Shown here: piece by piece, positions 20,926-35,900 of the stretch
How positions within the stretch are numbered: position 1 is the first letter of the stretch
Layout of the letters: each line of letters opens with the position of its first letter
From: Liolophura sinensis
Taxonomy: Eukaryota; Mollusca; Polyplacophora; Chitonida; Chitonidae
DNA: 60,000 nucleotides
Assembly: GCF_032854445.1 (NCBI RefSeq)
Contig: NC_088306.1
Span: 11,653,386 to 11,713,385, forward strand
Direction of reading: 5' to 3'
The notes under the pieces: generated by a model
The model's database searches: none
What the model was told of the DNA's origin: nothing
The model's input: the letters and a program-made list of their open reading frames with translations, nothing else
Program-made: the position numbers and the translations under genes

Positions 20926-23900
20926 GTAAGCAATGCAACAACAACACGCATTCCAAACCAGTGATTCCTCTCTAAAGGAAAACAGTGACAAGCAGTTGGA
21001 AACAAAGATGTCAACAGTGGTTGATTTTTTTTTTCTTGTGGATTTTTGTGTTGATCTAGAAAATGGACAGTGTGCCTTAAAATTTCGTATACTTTCTCCT
21101 GTTATCCTTGCGTGATTGACAGTGCAGACTTTCATGAGTTCCAGAGGTAACTGTTATCATAGCTCCGACGGGCGGTCTCTTCATCATAAAGGATAGCGGC
21201 CCTGATGCCAACAGTACCACCTGTCATATAACCGTACCTGCTTTACATGCTGTTCGTCACACATTGATGTTGGGGCGGATAAAAAGTGTCTGTCCATGCT
21301 TGTAGTTGACTGAATGCTCATCTCGGCCAGATGTCCCCTCTTCTGATCGCTAGTAAATCCACCAGAGCCAAAAAGTACATGGCCATCGCTGCTAGACACA
21401 TAACACAACTGTCATGTTCTTCTTGCAAGCTCTTGATAACCTGTGTTACCTCGTGAGAAAAGCATTTGGTTGCTCTTTGGTCCTTCTAAAGACAACAACA
21501 ACAACAAACCGACGAAACATCGACCCAAGAAGTCAGAAGGACCCAAAAGCAACCAAATGATTTTCTCGCAAGGTAGCGCCAGTTATCGAGAACTTGCGAG
21601 ATAAACATGGCAGTTGTGTTAATGCCTAGCAGTGATTGCCATGTTTCGGGCATTTAAAGGAATCAGTGGATAACAATTGATCTTTTTTGTCAGTTTGTAT
21701 TATTGCTTTGGACTACTTTTGGTTTGGCCAACCTAAGAACAGGTTAATTAATTTGTAGGAACATGCGGCTGACATCAGTTTATGCTAGGGAAGATTTAAT
21801 GTGCACGTGAAGAGTGGTAAACATTCCTTACTGTCAGTCCAACACATTATGGGCTGTTTCTCTACTTAACTGCATTGCTCGTCAAGAATTACACCACTCT
21901 GCAACTAACTCTTTCATTTAAAACAGCTGAAGTTTTGAGAGAATCCCTCAATAATCCAAAATTGCCCTGTTTTAATTTGGGTCACGCTGTTAGTAGTCTT
22001 ACAAGGGTTTAAATATTTTTATACATTAAAAAACCATAACTTAATGTCTTATAACATATATTGTTAGTACTTTATTATTATTTCTTACAAATTTTGGTAC
22101 ATCAAGTTTACATGATTGTTAAAAATTTTAAATTTAACTTGTGCTATTTCTCAAAATAGTCCTTGTATCTGGCCCTGAATGTATCCTAATGTCTTCCTAA
22201 TGTCCACTAGGAATGGAAAGTGCTGAATTTAATTATGTCCCAATTTGATTGACTTTGTACATACGACTGGCCAAAGAGTCTCAAGGGTGAGAATGGGGAG
22301 GGGAAGAAATAATGAGATGACAGTCACATTTGGTTCCATGGTGCCCTAACTGAGTAATTCTGGGTGGCGATCATGACAATGGGCCTAAAAGATTGGCTAA
22401 GGAGCAAGATAATCATAAATTTATTAATATTATTATTATTATTATTATTTCTTCTGACTGAAAGAAAGGTGAGTTATTTCCCCAAAAATCTGCACCATCA
22501 ATCACACCAGCATTACTCAGTGCGTGTTGATGGAACATTGCGTCTAGTTGATAGGTCATCTTGTACAACACATCTATCGCCATAGTGCTGTTACCCAATG
22601 GGTGGCTTGTGATCAGGAAAAAAAAGAAACAAGTAAGGAAGGCTTAATCAATGAATTTGGGTGGGAATGTACTTTGAATTTTGCCTAGTACATGTAGTAG
22701 TTTTGGCTACAAATACTGATTGGATAAAATTTGTCCACAGCCTAATCTAGTCAAGTGATCAGCTAGGGAGTTTTCATGCCTGTATGCCAGTTAGGCTGGG
22801 CTATATTTTCTTATTTGATTGAGAGCATCATGGTGGGAGGAAACTGGGCACAGCCCAAGGCAAACCAGCGGCGATCTGCAGGTTACTGCCAGACCTTCCC
22901 ACATACAGGGAAGACATGTAAGTAAATACATGCATCCTCAGGAAGTACATGTTGATGTAAATATGTATCCGGAAGGGCATACGAAGACAGCGTAATCTGG
23001 TTTCTATTCATCCATACAGAATTATCAGACTTCCGTAATCAAAGTCATGTATAGGCTGAAAACGTCAAAATGTCGCCGTGACACTATTGTCCTGCCAGTC
23101 GTTCTCATGTCTTTTCCTAGCCTCACAAAAGCTCTTTGCTTCCCTGATTTTATTTGGACCAGAGAAATCAACTGTAATTCACCTAAAATTTAGCTATTTT
23201 CAAAAGGACACATTTTGCTTGATTCTGACTGATTCATTCACCTTATATGGCTACTTGAGATCCACAGGGTTACTGCCAGACCTTCCCACATAAGGCCAGT
23301 GAGGAAGCCAGCATGAGCTGGACTTGAACTCACAGGGACCGCATTGGTGAGAGACTGCTGGGTCATTGCCCCAGTTAAGCTGGGCTGTATATAATATGCC
23401 CGCAAGCCAAAGATATACCATGCACAATTGATTCAGGGGACCTCATAGGCTTTATAGCAGCCTTAAACATTGGTCTTACAGTGTACAACAGGCCTTTGAC
23501 AGTTTACATAACTTCTTCAGTTTGAATGTTCAAATCTAAAACTGTCGCTGTTTCAGTTACTCCCGTAGGCCAGGAGGGCTGTCAGGTATAAAGGGGATTG
23601 AAGGACAAGGCTGGCTTTTCTGGCCACATAATATTTGGAATATTTTTAAATATGGCAGAAAGCTCTTATAAAGTGAATGAATAAATGCATGTAGGTCTGG
23701 TGACATATTTTCTTTGAACTTGTGTTTTCAGATGCTGTGTTGCCGCTCTACATGAAGGCGGTGCGAGTCTTCGGAAGGTGAGGATGAGTCAGACAGGACT
23801 TTCTGATTTTACTTTGTTCCTTGTCATGCTTGAGTGTGTACATGCCCTGAATTTTGATTAACCGATAATATTTTACATAAAGCAAGTTGATGATAGATTA

Positions 23901-26900
23901 TTTTATATTAATTCGTAATTGGAACTTGTCAAATTACCATAATTTCACAACCTTTTCGTATGTGAAAGAACAACTTTCAGTACAATTTACACATAATTTT
24001 AGGTTGATTTTGGAGACAAAACTACATTGGTGGATCGGCCAGTTTCAGGACTTCACAAAAAGTATCATTTTGACAGTCTACACAGAATAATGCCTTCAGA
24101 ATGTGCTTGAATAAACACCTTGAAAAGGTTGAAGAATTACCCTGAAGGATGCTCTTTATATAATAAAATGGGCAAAACGTTTAACTACGTGTGGTAAAAG
24201 TGGGACTTTCCCACGGGCTGTGCTCGGTTTCCTCCCACCATAATGCTGGCTGCCGTCGTATAAGTGAGATATTCTTGAGTACAGTGTAAAACACCAATCA
24301 AATGAATAAATAAGTGAAAGTGGGACTTTCTAAATATAGTGATAACAATGTTCTGAAGTTGAAGGACCGTGAATTGAGAACCTGTCTTCAAGATAGAGAT
24401 GTAACCGTCATATGTACCATTGATCATTGATTTATCGTACAAGTTTTAGTACATGTTTATGTATATACATCCTAATTCTTTGACCTTTTTAACCACTTCT
24501 GCAGCCAAAATTTTGAAACACTCTGAGAGAACTATGGGGCGTAGAGAAATAGTTTCACAACTTTGCACACTTTTATGAAGCTTGTGTAATGACACAAACA
24601 ACTCATTTTCAGGGTCATTTTTGTGATAATTGTATGCACAAATTTCATTGAAAAAAGTGTTTTTGTGGTTGAAAAAGTTGAAGATTTATGGATTATACTA
24701 TGAATTGTACTACAAGTCACAAAAGCACAGCACAACATAACAGTCCTAGAGGGATTATTTATGTATTCATTTGATTGGTGATTTATGCCATATTCAAGAA
24801 TATTTCAACCATATGACGGCAAGAAGCATTATGGTGAAAGGAATCCTGGGGAAACCTGTGATCATGCGCAGGTTGCTGACAGACCTTTCCATGTAGGACT
24901 GGAGAGGTAGCCAGCGTGTTACCCACATGGGCATATAGTGACCCACAAGGGTTATTATTCACTTTATTAGTATGATACATGTATGTATAAAATGTGGGCC
25001 TCTGTGGCTCAGTTGGCGTAATGACCCAGGAGTCTCTCACCAATGTGGTCGCTATGAGTTCATCCAGCTCATGCTGGCTTCCTCTCCGGCCATAAGTGGG
25101 AAGGTCTGTCAGCAACCTGCGCATGTTCGTGGGTTTCCCCAGGGCTGCCCGGTTTCCACCCACCATAATGCTGGCCGCCGTCGTATAAGTGAAATATTCT
25201 TGAGTACAGCGTAAAACACCAATCAAATAAATAAATAAATAAAAAGGTTTCTTTGTTAAAAAAAGAAATCATTCTTTTTTTCATCATTTTTTTTTTCATT
25301 TGGTTTTCAGCAATGTGTCCTGCCCATTTGAAGCCGATGAGTTTGTAATTGCTCAAAAGATTACAAGATTGTGTAAGTATTTTTATTTAATTATTAAACA
25401 ATGCAATGGAAAGGCTTATGTGGAATTTCTGTGAGATCAGACAGAAGATCATTTTTTTTTTTCCCTCTTCTCATTTGATTTCAATAATTTGTTGCAGAAA
25501 TATCCATTTTTCTTTGTATGTTTTGTGCAGTGCCCTATTCTTGATGAATTTCTTTGTCATTTTCAGTGGTCAGACAAGGCAAAGATGTCGCCAGCTTTAA
25601 TCAGCTTCATAGGAAACTGCAGTCACAGGTGATGTCTTTAATAACCAGCTGCTTCAGTTGTACCTGTAGCATATATAAATCAGTTGTGTGATTTCCAGAT
25701 GTAAATGGTAATGCTGTTTTTCCATGTATTCCAATTTTGCCCATGCAACTCTTCCTAAGGTACTGAACCTACGTGTATGTCCATAAAGCTCAGCATACAC
25801 CTTCCCTATCATCTAAACTTGTGCATGCGTAAGTTTAATTACAATTGTGTTCACAATTACTCCCATTTAATCACTTAGATTTTCATGTACGTAGATTTTG
25901 TCCTTGTAATTCCTGCTAAAGTATTCAAACAATATCTCTGGAACTTTTGTATATCTTCATATCATCTGAACATCTACATTGCTCGATAATAATGACAGTC
26001 TGATTAGCATTTTTATTGTCATAGATACACCCATTCAGGTACATAACGTGATAATGCTTTTCATGCATACAGCTAGGGCAAGCTGAAGATCATTTCATTA
26101 TCATGATGTTGTACTTAAAGTTTCATATTTCACATGAATAATGCCTGTGAATATCTGCAGATTTAAGAACTGCTGAATCAGGCCAGCGACCAGTGTTGTC
26201 TGACTGCCTTGTTGAAGATTTCATCAAGCACGCAGATAATGTATTTCACCTAAAGTTTGGCGTGTAAATTTTGCATTCAATAGCATATAAAGGCCTTAAA
26301 AGGATATTTTTGATCCTTTCTTTTTCTGCTAAGATATTAATCCAGCTTCATAAACAGTGTAATTTTCATTGTGATTGTTTTAGGCTCTAAAGAGGCGGTG
26401 GGCAATGCTTTACTTACTGCTGTCCTTGAGTGAACATGATACCAGATCTAAGGTAAGTCTTCGACATGTTACACCGATATACATTATCAGGGATCCACGC
26501 AGGTCCATGCAGGACACTTACTGTTTTCGTTCGGATTATTATTATTATTTCACCGATTTTGTGTGCAGGCTACAGCCTAGACAGCTTGACCGATTGACTT
26601 GAAATTTTGCAGTAAAATTCCCCAATACCTCAAGTTGTACACCAAGGAGCACGTTTTTTGTTATGTCACATGGTTTGGCGGCCATAGTGGATTTTATATG
26701 AAATCGTTTAAACATCTTCTTGTCAAGAACCACTGAACCGATTGTTTCGAATTTGATATGCAGCTAGACCGTTGGTACTTACAATAAGTTTGAGAAAATC
26801 TTTGACCTCCGGTGAAAACTTTGGAAGCTCGCCATCAGTCGAAGTTAAAACTAGTTTTAAAATTTCACATTTTTTTTTAGCGTATTCTGGTGTTTTTCGA

Positions 26901-29900
26901 GCCACTGATTCCGAATTTTATTTTCTGCATATCTTTGTAACTTTTTGAGATATAGTCATAAAACTAATGTTTAGTTACGTAATTTCCATGACGCATAACT
27001 CGAGAGCTATGGGAGCTAGAAATGTGCAACTTGCACCTAATTATAACCCAAGACATGCTCTTTCAGCAGCATGCCAATGGATTTGAGCTACGATTCATTG
27101 TTTTCTCGCCAGAAGCGTTTAAATGACAACACAGGTTTTTTTTTCAGAAATAGATGTTAATCCTATTGCTTTAACATGGAGTTTGATTGAAACTAGACTG
27201 GGTTTATAGTATTTCATCTAAATTCTGTCTGCTGCATTCTCTGTGATTTCCTGAAACAGTTGTGCGATTACATACAGCTATGCTGGCTTGTATTTGATGG
27301 CGTAGAATAACTACAACAACAAACGACGTGAACCCCAGCTGAAACTACGGGGCTCAAAATTGCCGTTGTAATTGTAACCCGGAAGTACATATCGGCCTAT
27401 TCTCTAGGAGTCACCCTTTTCTGTCTTTGCGGTTGGCTGGATAACATTGTAGGCCTACCAACTGTATGGCTTGGCATATTATCTATTGCTTAGCATTCAC
27501 GAATCACTGTGTCAACTTTAGTAGCTGCGATAATAACCAGGTTGCCAGTGTTCCATGTCTCTTGTTTTGCCTGTTAGATTCACTTCAGACACTACGTCTA
27601 CTTACATGACACCACCGTTGTCTTTTTTTTTTAGAAATACATGTTAATGCTATGGGTTTAACGTTGGGTTAGACGGCTTCTGGATAGGTGTATATAGGTG
27701 TTGAATTGCTCCGTTCTGCTCCACTGTCCCTAATTGCCCGAAACAATTGTGTGATTACATATAGCTATGCTGTCTTCTAGGTAATGGCGTAGAATAACTA
27801 CAGCAGCAAACGACATGGACCCCGGCCGAAACTGCTTCACAGTTCTAGTTTTGTTTATTATTTGATTGGTGTTTAATGCCGTACTCAAGAATATATCACT
27901 TTACGACGACAGCGGCCAGCATTATGGCAAGAGAAAACTGGGCACAGCCCACGACCATCCACAGATTGCTGTTAGACCTTCCTATGTACGGCCGAAGAGG
28001 AACCCAGCATGAACTGGACTTGAACTCACAGCTTTCGCATTGGTGAGAAGCTCCTGGATCATTGCTCCGCACTGGCTCCCAAACCGCAAAAACCCCAATT
28101 TACATTAAAATAACATCAGCTTTGATTTAGTAGGCAAAATCAATTTTTTTTTCAATGTCGGAGGGAAGTATGAAAATATGAAAGTGAAAAATCATCTTAT
28201 TTGAAAAAAAAAATTTTAAAAAGTGGATTTTCAAGTTTATTTTTATTTAATTTTTAATTTTCTCGCCTGTGGTCTAAAGACAGTTAATTACATATTACAA
28301 AAGTACCTTAAAGGGATTTTGTAGGAAGATGCGGACTTGTTACAAGAAGTCTGTCAGAAGTGGCAGACTGGGTAGAAATAGGGGATTATGAGGGATAGGG
28401 ATTAATAATTAGACTATCTTCGTGTTTATTGGACCTCAGATGAATGAGCTTGCGAGAACATTTCTTAATCAGCCTCAGAATGGGTGAGGTATGAAGTGGA
28501 AGTAGATCCTCTCATAGCCAGAAGTAGATCCTCTGGTACCCAGAAGTAGATCCTCTCATAGCCAGAAGTAGATCCTCTGGTACCCAGAAGAAGATCCTCT
28601 CCTAGCCAGAAGTAGATCCTCTCGTAGCCATAGGCAGATTCTTTGTGACATTGGTCATAGTTGAAGTTAGACATTATCACACAGTGCATATTGGTGACAA
28701 AAACTTTGTTCACTGTTCGCCATGTAGTCCTGGGTGGAAAGCCTTTGTTATTCTACATGTACTTGCTACACTGTATGTGTCTGCTCAGCCATAAGAGATA
28801 GATGATCTCTAAGCTCCTTTTCTGAGTGCCTCAAAATATTTTCAGGGCTTGTTTTTTGAAATGTCCCATGGCCTGCTAAATTTTAGGTTATTCAACAAGG
28901 CTGCAGGGCAAATCTGAAATGACCTGTTGTCTTTTTCATTGGACCTGCTATTTTATCTACATACACTTATGTCACAGGTATGCTTATTTTCCTCAAATCC
29001 ACATTTGAAGATGCTTTGAATACATGATTATGTTTTATTCTCAAAGCTATTCTGTTGAAAATATGTTTTTGTAACACCTGCTCATAAGACATTTTACACA
29101 AAATGTTTTGCCTGCTATTTTTTGTTTTTTTAGCGGATCTGGTCAATATTTGTTTGCTGTGTGTAATTCTACACCTGTTTCTGGCCATTAGCAGGCTGCT
29201 AAATCGAGTCCAGATATTTTAAAATTTGCACTTTGTTTCTTGCCTGATGACAGGTCCAGTTTGAGAACTCTCTGTTCGCTCGTAACTTGCCTGGATATTC
29301 CACCTCCACACCCTATCATGTCCCTGGGCGTCCACAGCCTGCACACACCCCTGGGGCTGGTAGTTTTCAGTCTGTCAGCCACTCCACAGGCAGCAGTGGT
29401 ATCAGCAGTATTCACAGCCAGTACAGCAGTAATGACCCCACACCTGTCCACTTGTCATTGATACCCAGGTATGTGACTCTTATCTACACCGAGGTGTGAT
29501 GTTTTTATACAGATGTGTGTGACTGTTAGATGACCCATGTATGACAAGGTACATTTATGGTACTGTTTGTAAATATATGTGGCTGTATAGTATTTTGTGA
29601 AAGTGTATTTGACTTGTGTATAGCAAGGTAAGGAAGCCAGTATGAGGTGGACTTGAACTCACAGCGACCACATTGGTGAGAGACTCAAGGGCCATTACGC
29701 TGCACTAGCGCGATAACCAACTGATCCGCAGAGGCCCCTCTATGGTGCAAATGTATGTGAGTCATGCATTTGATTATAAGCGTTGATTTAGCCAGAATGT
29801 GTTAATGGCTGTCTCAATTCCAATTTTCTCCTAGTTTCCATGTCTCTCCCATGTTTATTTTGTCAGAGTATGGTGTCTCAAAGACACTGAGACACTCACC

Positions 29901-32900
29901 TGGTTACTTGTTGTTACTCAAGTATGATGAGGCAGGCTGTATTGTGCAGATGTGTTTGACTACAAATTACAATGTCTTATAAACTTTTTTAAACATCAAC
30001 TTACTAAACGCTTTGGCATGTTTGGCTGTAAAAGAATGAAGGTGTGCCAGTTTTTTAAAGTTCACTGACTCATTCAGACCACTGAGTGTGGCATTAAACA
30101 CCAAACAAATAAATATTACATGCTGTGCTAGTGCTACAGATCGCCATTTGCGCATTTTGCAAACATAATTTCAGTTTTGCGAAATTGCTTTCCGATAACA
30201 TCGCCACCTTGGCGAAGCAATATCATCGTACAGTGTTATAAGAATATTTGCTTTCAGGGGCATTTTCTTTTTTTATTTAATATTGTGTAGGAACCGGGAC
30301 TTCTGCACTGTTCATCATCAAACCAGAACTTAACCAGAAATTCAGTCTGTGCTTGATAACCCGTGCGCTTTGTATTCAAGGGAAATAACCTAGGAAAAGC
30401 ATCCGATCTGTGTATGTTTAGATGCATGTGTATTGAGTTGCTCCCCTTTACACCAGGTGTAGTCCTCCAGGGGGAACAGTTTATGTTGCTTCAAAGCAGT
30501 GATCTTTTGTGAGGGGATAGGAGAGACCAGGGCTATAAATATTAACTACACATTATATTATTTATGTATTTGACTTTTGTTTCGTGCTGTACTCAGGAAT
30601 ATTTCACTTGTATGATGGCGGCCAGCATTATGGTGGCCATCACTGGTGTGGCTGTGTCCTTGTGGTGAGGTTTGTCAGCACTGTATTTCATCTTTGGCTA
30701 GATACATGTATGTTAAAGGCAATTTCAGACGCGCATTAAAGCCACATAATGGTACATAAGTTTTCCTGAGAAGAAATAAATCAATCTTTGCCCAAAACTC
30801 TATAGTGGCCCTATAAGGTGGATGAATTTATCAGAATCGAGCAAAACATCAGATGACATAAAATACTGCCTGAAGTTCTCATGGCCACAGCCCAGTTTAT
30901 TTCACGCATTAGCCTGACCACCATAGTCATAAAAGCGTAATAACCCAGAAGCCTCTCACCAATGCGGTCGCTGTGAGTTCAAGTACAGCTCATGCTGGCT
31001 TCCTCTCCGGCTGTAAGTGGGAATGTCAGTCAGCAACCTGTGGATGGTTGTGGGTTTCCCTCGGGCTTTGCCCAGTTTCCTTCCAGCATAATGATGGCCG
31101 TTGTCATATAAGTGAAATATTCTTGAGTATGGCGTAAAACATGAGTCAAATAAATAAATAAATACATATTTGAGTACATTAGGAAAGTCTGATCCAAAAA
31201 AAGTTTCACGTACGTCTGTTTTCACAGCTTGGCCTTCACCCCAGCCCAAGTAGCCCAGGGAAACTTCAGCCAGGTGTCTCGTGTCACCCAGGAGCATCGG
31301 GCCCCCTCTGTCAGGCAGGCTAACTGGACAGGGACAACAGAGGAGAGATTAGCAACAATAGGTGAGTACAGTTTGTACCAAACATCCAGGATAGCCACAG
31401 GTTGGTAATTCAACAAGGCCCCACTGAATTATCTCCCTTTAGTTTACTCTCTCCGATACACGTGTCGTTTTTCTGTATGGAATTCAGTATGGTAGAACTG
31501 ATTCCGTATGATGTTTCAAAGTTGAAGTGAAATATTTTGAGGGCCTTGAGCTAGGACCTGTCATCAAGACCACCGAGTAAATGAGACATGGTAAATTGCA
31601 TAGAAGGATAACTAGGAACAACAAAGAACATTTTGGACAAACTCTGTCCATCGGTTACATCCTACCTGAGGTGAAATTTAAACATCCGCTTCATTGAAGC
31701 TCTATTGGGAATTTGGTGAGTCTAAATGGAGAAATGTTTTTTTTTTTTCATTCTACATTCAGTTGCATAAAAATAGCTGTTACATGCAACTTTTTGGCTG
31801 CCAGAATAGTTCCTTCGTCTCAAGGTTACATTTAGCAAAAGCTCCATGTAGTTGTGGTGAATTGCATAATTAAAGGATTTGTCCAGATTTATTATTTATT
31901 CATAACTATCTACCCTGTAGATATTGTTAGATTGAGTTTTTAAGTATTTAAAAAGGGTACATTAATCTGAGTAACATGGGACTTAAACTCACTAGATAAT
32001 GAGTCTTGTTTTAAGCATATTTCCACCAATACTGGTTAGTTTCCACTGAAATACGCCATACAAATCCATCCCTTTCGAGCTCACAGAGCTTCACCATTTA
32101 GGTCTGTGTTAAAAGCTACAAGAGTGAAAACAAGCATATTAAATTTCGCTACTAAATGGTGGGCATTCAGATATAAAAAAAGTAGTTTCTTTAAGTTTAC
32201 AAACTAATAGACCCCCAAGAAGGCATAGATTTACAGTATAAGTATGAGAAGATGGAAAGATCAAATTCAAAGAATTAAAACTGAAGTCAGGGTGGACAGG
32301 TTGATGTCAAAAGCAGTTGACTGGAAGTCTGCTAGAGTGGTATAGCTATTGTTTTTGGTGGATTTGAAATCATTACTACATTTCTCGGAAGCCCTCTCAG
32401 TAATATACTGCTTGAAAAGGCTAAAAATCTTTATAATTAAAATCGGTAGCAAAATCTGGACACAACTGTAATTCTTCAACCTTTTTGCAAGTTTGCAAAG
32501 TGTTTATTCCAGCAAAATAAACTGATAAATTTATGTTTTTTGTGAAGCTCTTCGATTGGCCAAACCAATCAATGTAGTTTTGTCTCCAAAATCAAGTAAA
32601 AAATACGCATAGATAGCACTGAAAGTTGCTCTTTTGCTCTTTGCGAAAAGGTTGAGGAATTAAGTTAATTGTTTAATTCATAATTGAGAATTGATAACCA
32701 GAGTATTGTAGAAGTATAGATACATGTACAATATAAGTAATATGTGGCACATCTGGTCAGCCTTTTTAATATCATTGAATATGATTGGTCAAATGCATGT
32801 TCTTGATTGACCGTTCAGAAAGGTCAATTGTAAACCATTGCTGGTGGCTCTCTTCCTCAGGCTCAGATACAGATATGGTCCCTCAGAGCTGGAGGTCTGC

Positions 32901-35900
32901 CCCCACCACTCACCCCACCTTCACAGTACGTGGCCTTGACAACAGTAAGTAACAAAGTCTGCAACACTTCCTTTTTCCGTCGGTGTCCAGAGCTTGTGTT
33001 GTATCATTCCTGCCCCAAAATATGCCACAGCTCAGTGACTGACAATGGTCGAAACAGCCACCTTTGTTACCGTATTTAAGCTGCCACAGCCCTTTTCTGA
33101 GAATTTAAGAAATTAAATTCTAAACTAAGCTTGCATAGCCATAGTCACAGGTGGCTGGTGGATCTTCCTATCCACACTTTGCCAGTTACTTGTTACATGA
33201 ACTCTCCTTTTTATTTACAGTGCCTTAATGGTGAGGTGTTTAACATGCCTAGGCAGTGCAATGACCCAGGAGCCTCTCACCAGTGTGTTCACTGTGAGTT
33301 CTAGTCCAGCTCATGCTGGGTTTTCCTCTGGCTCTGCCTGGTTTCCTCTCACCACAATGCCTGCCTCAGTGGTATAAGTGAAATATTCTTGAGTACAACG
33401 TAAAATTCTAATAAAATAAATAAATCCTTCGTATTTTCATATTGTTCATTTCAGAGTGCTGGACTGTACATGTAAGTTTAGGCATTATTGTGTGCCACTT
33501 CCAGTCCTGACCCATCAAATTCAGTAACCTGTGGTTATATTTTATGTTTAAAATTTCAAAGTGCTTAACCATTTTTCTCTTTCAGCATCATTTGAATTAC
33601 CAGAATCAGAATTGGTGGATGGGTTACTTATGGTTTTCCAGGGAATTGAAACAAAATGGGTCAGATTTGACAACGCGAAGGACAGTTACAAAGTCAACAG
33701 TGATGTATGTTCACAGTCTATATGTTATTTCCTCTTCACTTTGAAAGCACTTTTTAAGTTAAACAGAAAGAACGAATGAGAAGTGTGAAGAATGAGTAGT
33801 GTGTAATAAGAAACGTAATAACACAGATTGATCAGTTTCTCTCAGGGTCTTCCCAGTATCCTACCACCATTTGCTGGTGGTCATTGGATAAGTGAAATAT
33901 TCTTTGGTATGGTGGAAAACACCAATCAAATAAATTAATAAATCACAGCTAGGTGCTTGTAAAAGTGCATTTGCTCTGACTTTATTTTAGTTGCTGACAT
34001 CAAAATTTCAGTACAGAATTAAGTCTAACCATAAATGTCATTTCTGTTTAATAAGTGCTAGTCATGGCAAAGTGAAATGTGCATGATTACGTTCTCATGG
34101 ATGCATGCACCTCTCAATTCTACAGTCTGGTATCCCAAAGTCAGTGAGGCAGTTGGTGAGCAAAATGGCAGAGCTAGGATGGTTATACAACAAGTCACAG
34201 AAATATCTGAATGCCAGAAGTTCAGATAAAGCTTTTGGAAGAGTAGGAAAGGTGAGATTAGTCCATAGTTATCTCCCCTTGATATTTGGCTGAAAGCAAA
34301 ACCAGTACTTGGTTCAGACTTTTTAGTGGTAATCAAGTTTAAGATATAAAAACAGAACTCTGTTTATAATAGCCAGTCTCCTTATTTCCTTCAGTCTTAT
34401 ATTCCCATATACTGACCATGTAGTATTGTAACCATTGTTTATAGGTGCCCTTCCTGTTGACATTTATAACAATATTTCACCTGCAAAATCTGCTGTTGTG
34501 AAATATGAAACTTCAGTATAACAACTATATACATATATCTGGCCATGCCAAGCTAAATGTGGGCAGGGTGTGAGTGAAAATTGTACAAAAGAATAATTGA
34601 AAAATGTGCTAGTCCTAAATGAGCGCTTCCATAAAAAATGCTCAACAATACAAATGTCAGATAAGACACATTTAGTCTGCTGAATTCATTCCAGAACCTT
34701 TGTCAGAGATGGAATTCACATTTTAAAACCATAATGAATAAAAACAAAGACAAGCAGGAATTTATACAACCAACAAAGTATCAAATTCACTCTGTAGCGT
34801 TCTTTGGACCTATAAAACCTGGATATAATCCGGAGTTACAAAGGCTTCATACTAAGCAATTTTGGTACTTGCTCCCTTGGTACCCAGCATAATACTGGTT
34901 GGCCCTACAGTGGTACCTTGTATCTTGGTGGGACATCATACATCTCCAGGTGTCTTCAGATACTATAAGGATATGTATGTGTCTCTTGCAAGCGGCCTTT
35001 TAAAAAGAAGCATTCCTGTGATAGGACCAAAATATGGTTGAAGAGGGCTTGTGATCTTGTTGCATGGCCGTAATTAAGCTGTAACCGTCTAAGCATTGAA
35101 GATATTGTAATACAAAAATAATACTTGTAAAAGGTGAAATGTTCTGTGAGTTTATACCATGTTTTTTAATGGTTTCTTAACCTGCTTTTAACATTTCCTT
35201 ATAGAAAAAAGAGATGCTTGGATGCAATAATACAACTGAGAATAAACTATCTACATCTATGTACAATCTTGCTTGCAAAGCCTGCCCAAATATAGACCAT
35301 GTTAACAAACAGATAACAAAAAAGGTAAACTGTCATCAATGACAAAGAGTCATGCGTTTTGGGTAATGAATTTTTCTTTTCTTTTTGTGTGCAGAGCTTT
35401 TGTGAAGCGTTGAAGCAGGAGTTGACAGAGTACTACAGACTGATTGCTGTTGTCAAGGCTCAGGTATAAGTGAGGTGTCTGCCACATGGTGGAAGAGCAC
35501 TGGGAGTTTATTTTGATCTTCCTGCTTATTTTTTTTTTTGCAATTGTGACATGACGTTAAATGACCTAAAATTTTGCCTGATTCTGAGAGTTGTGTTTAT
35601 CAGAGAATGAAAGATGATGTCCTACTGAAAAAATTGGTAGTTTCACATCCAAAGGTTGTTTTTTATGACATTTATTTGCCTCTAAAAATGTACTTCTTTT
35701 TGGTGTGTTGGGTTATTCCCCTTTATTGCTATCTAATTTGTTATTTCACAAATCAGCTGTTCTTTACCCTTATGTAAGTATTAGAGGAGGTCCACAGCCT
35801 TTGCTCATGTCAAAACCAGACTTCATTTTAAATAAAGTGTGAGTTTAGTTCAAAATTCAATAAATTAACATGGTAACCTTGTATCAAAGTCAAGGTATAG

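Noticed and set aside
24783-25226. - strand frame of 147 codons in intron 2
   Set aside because: It joins two SINE copies and has no protein similarity beyond SINE translation.
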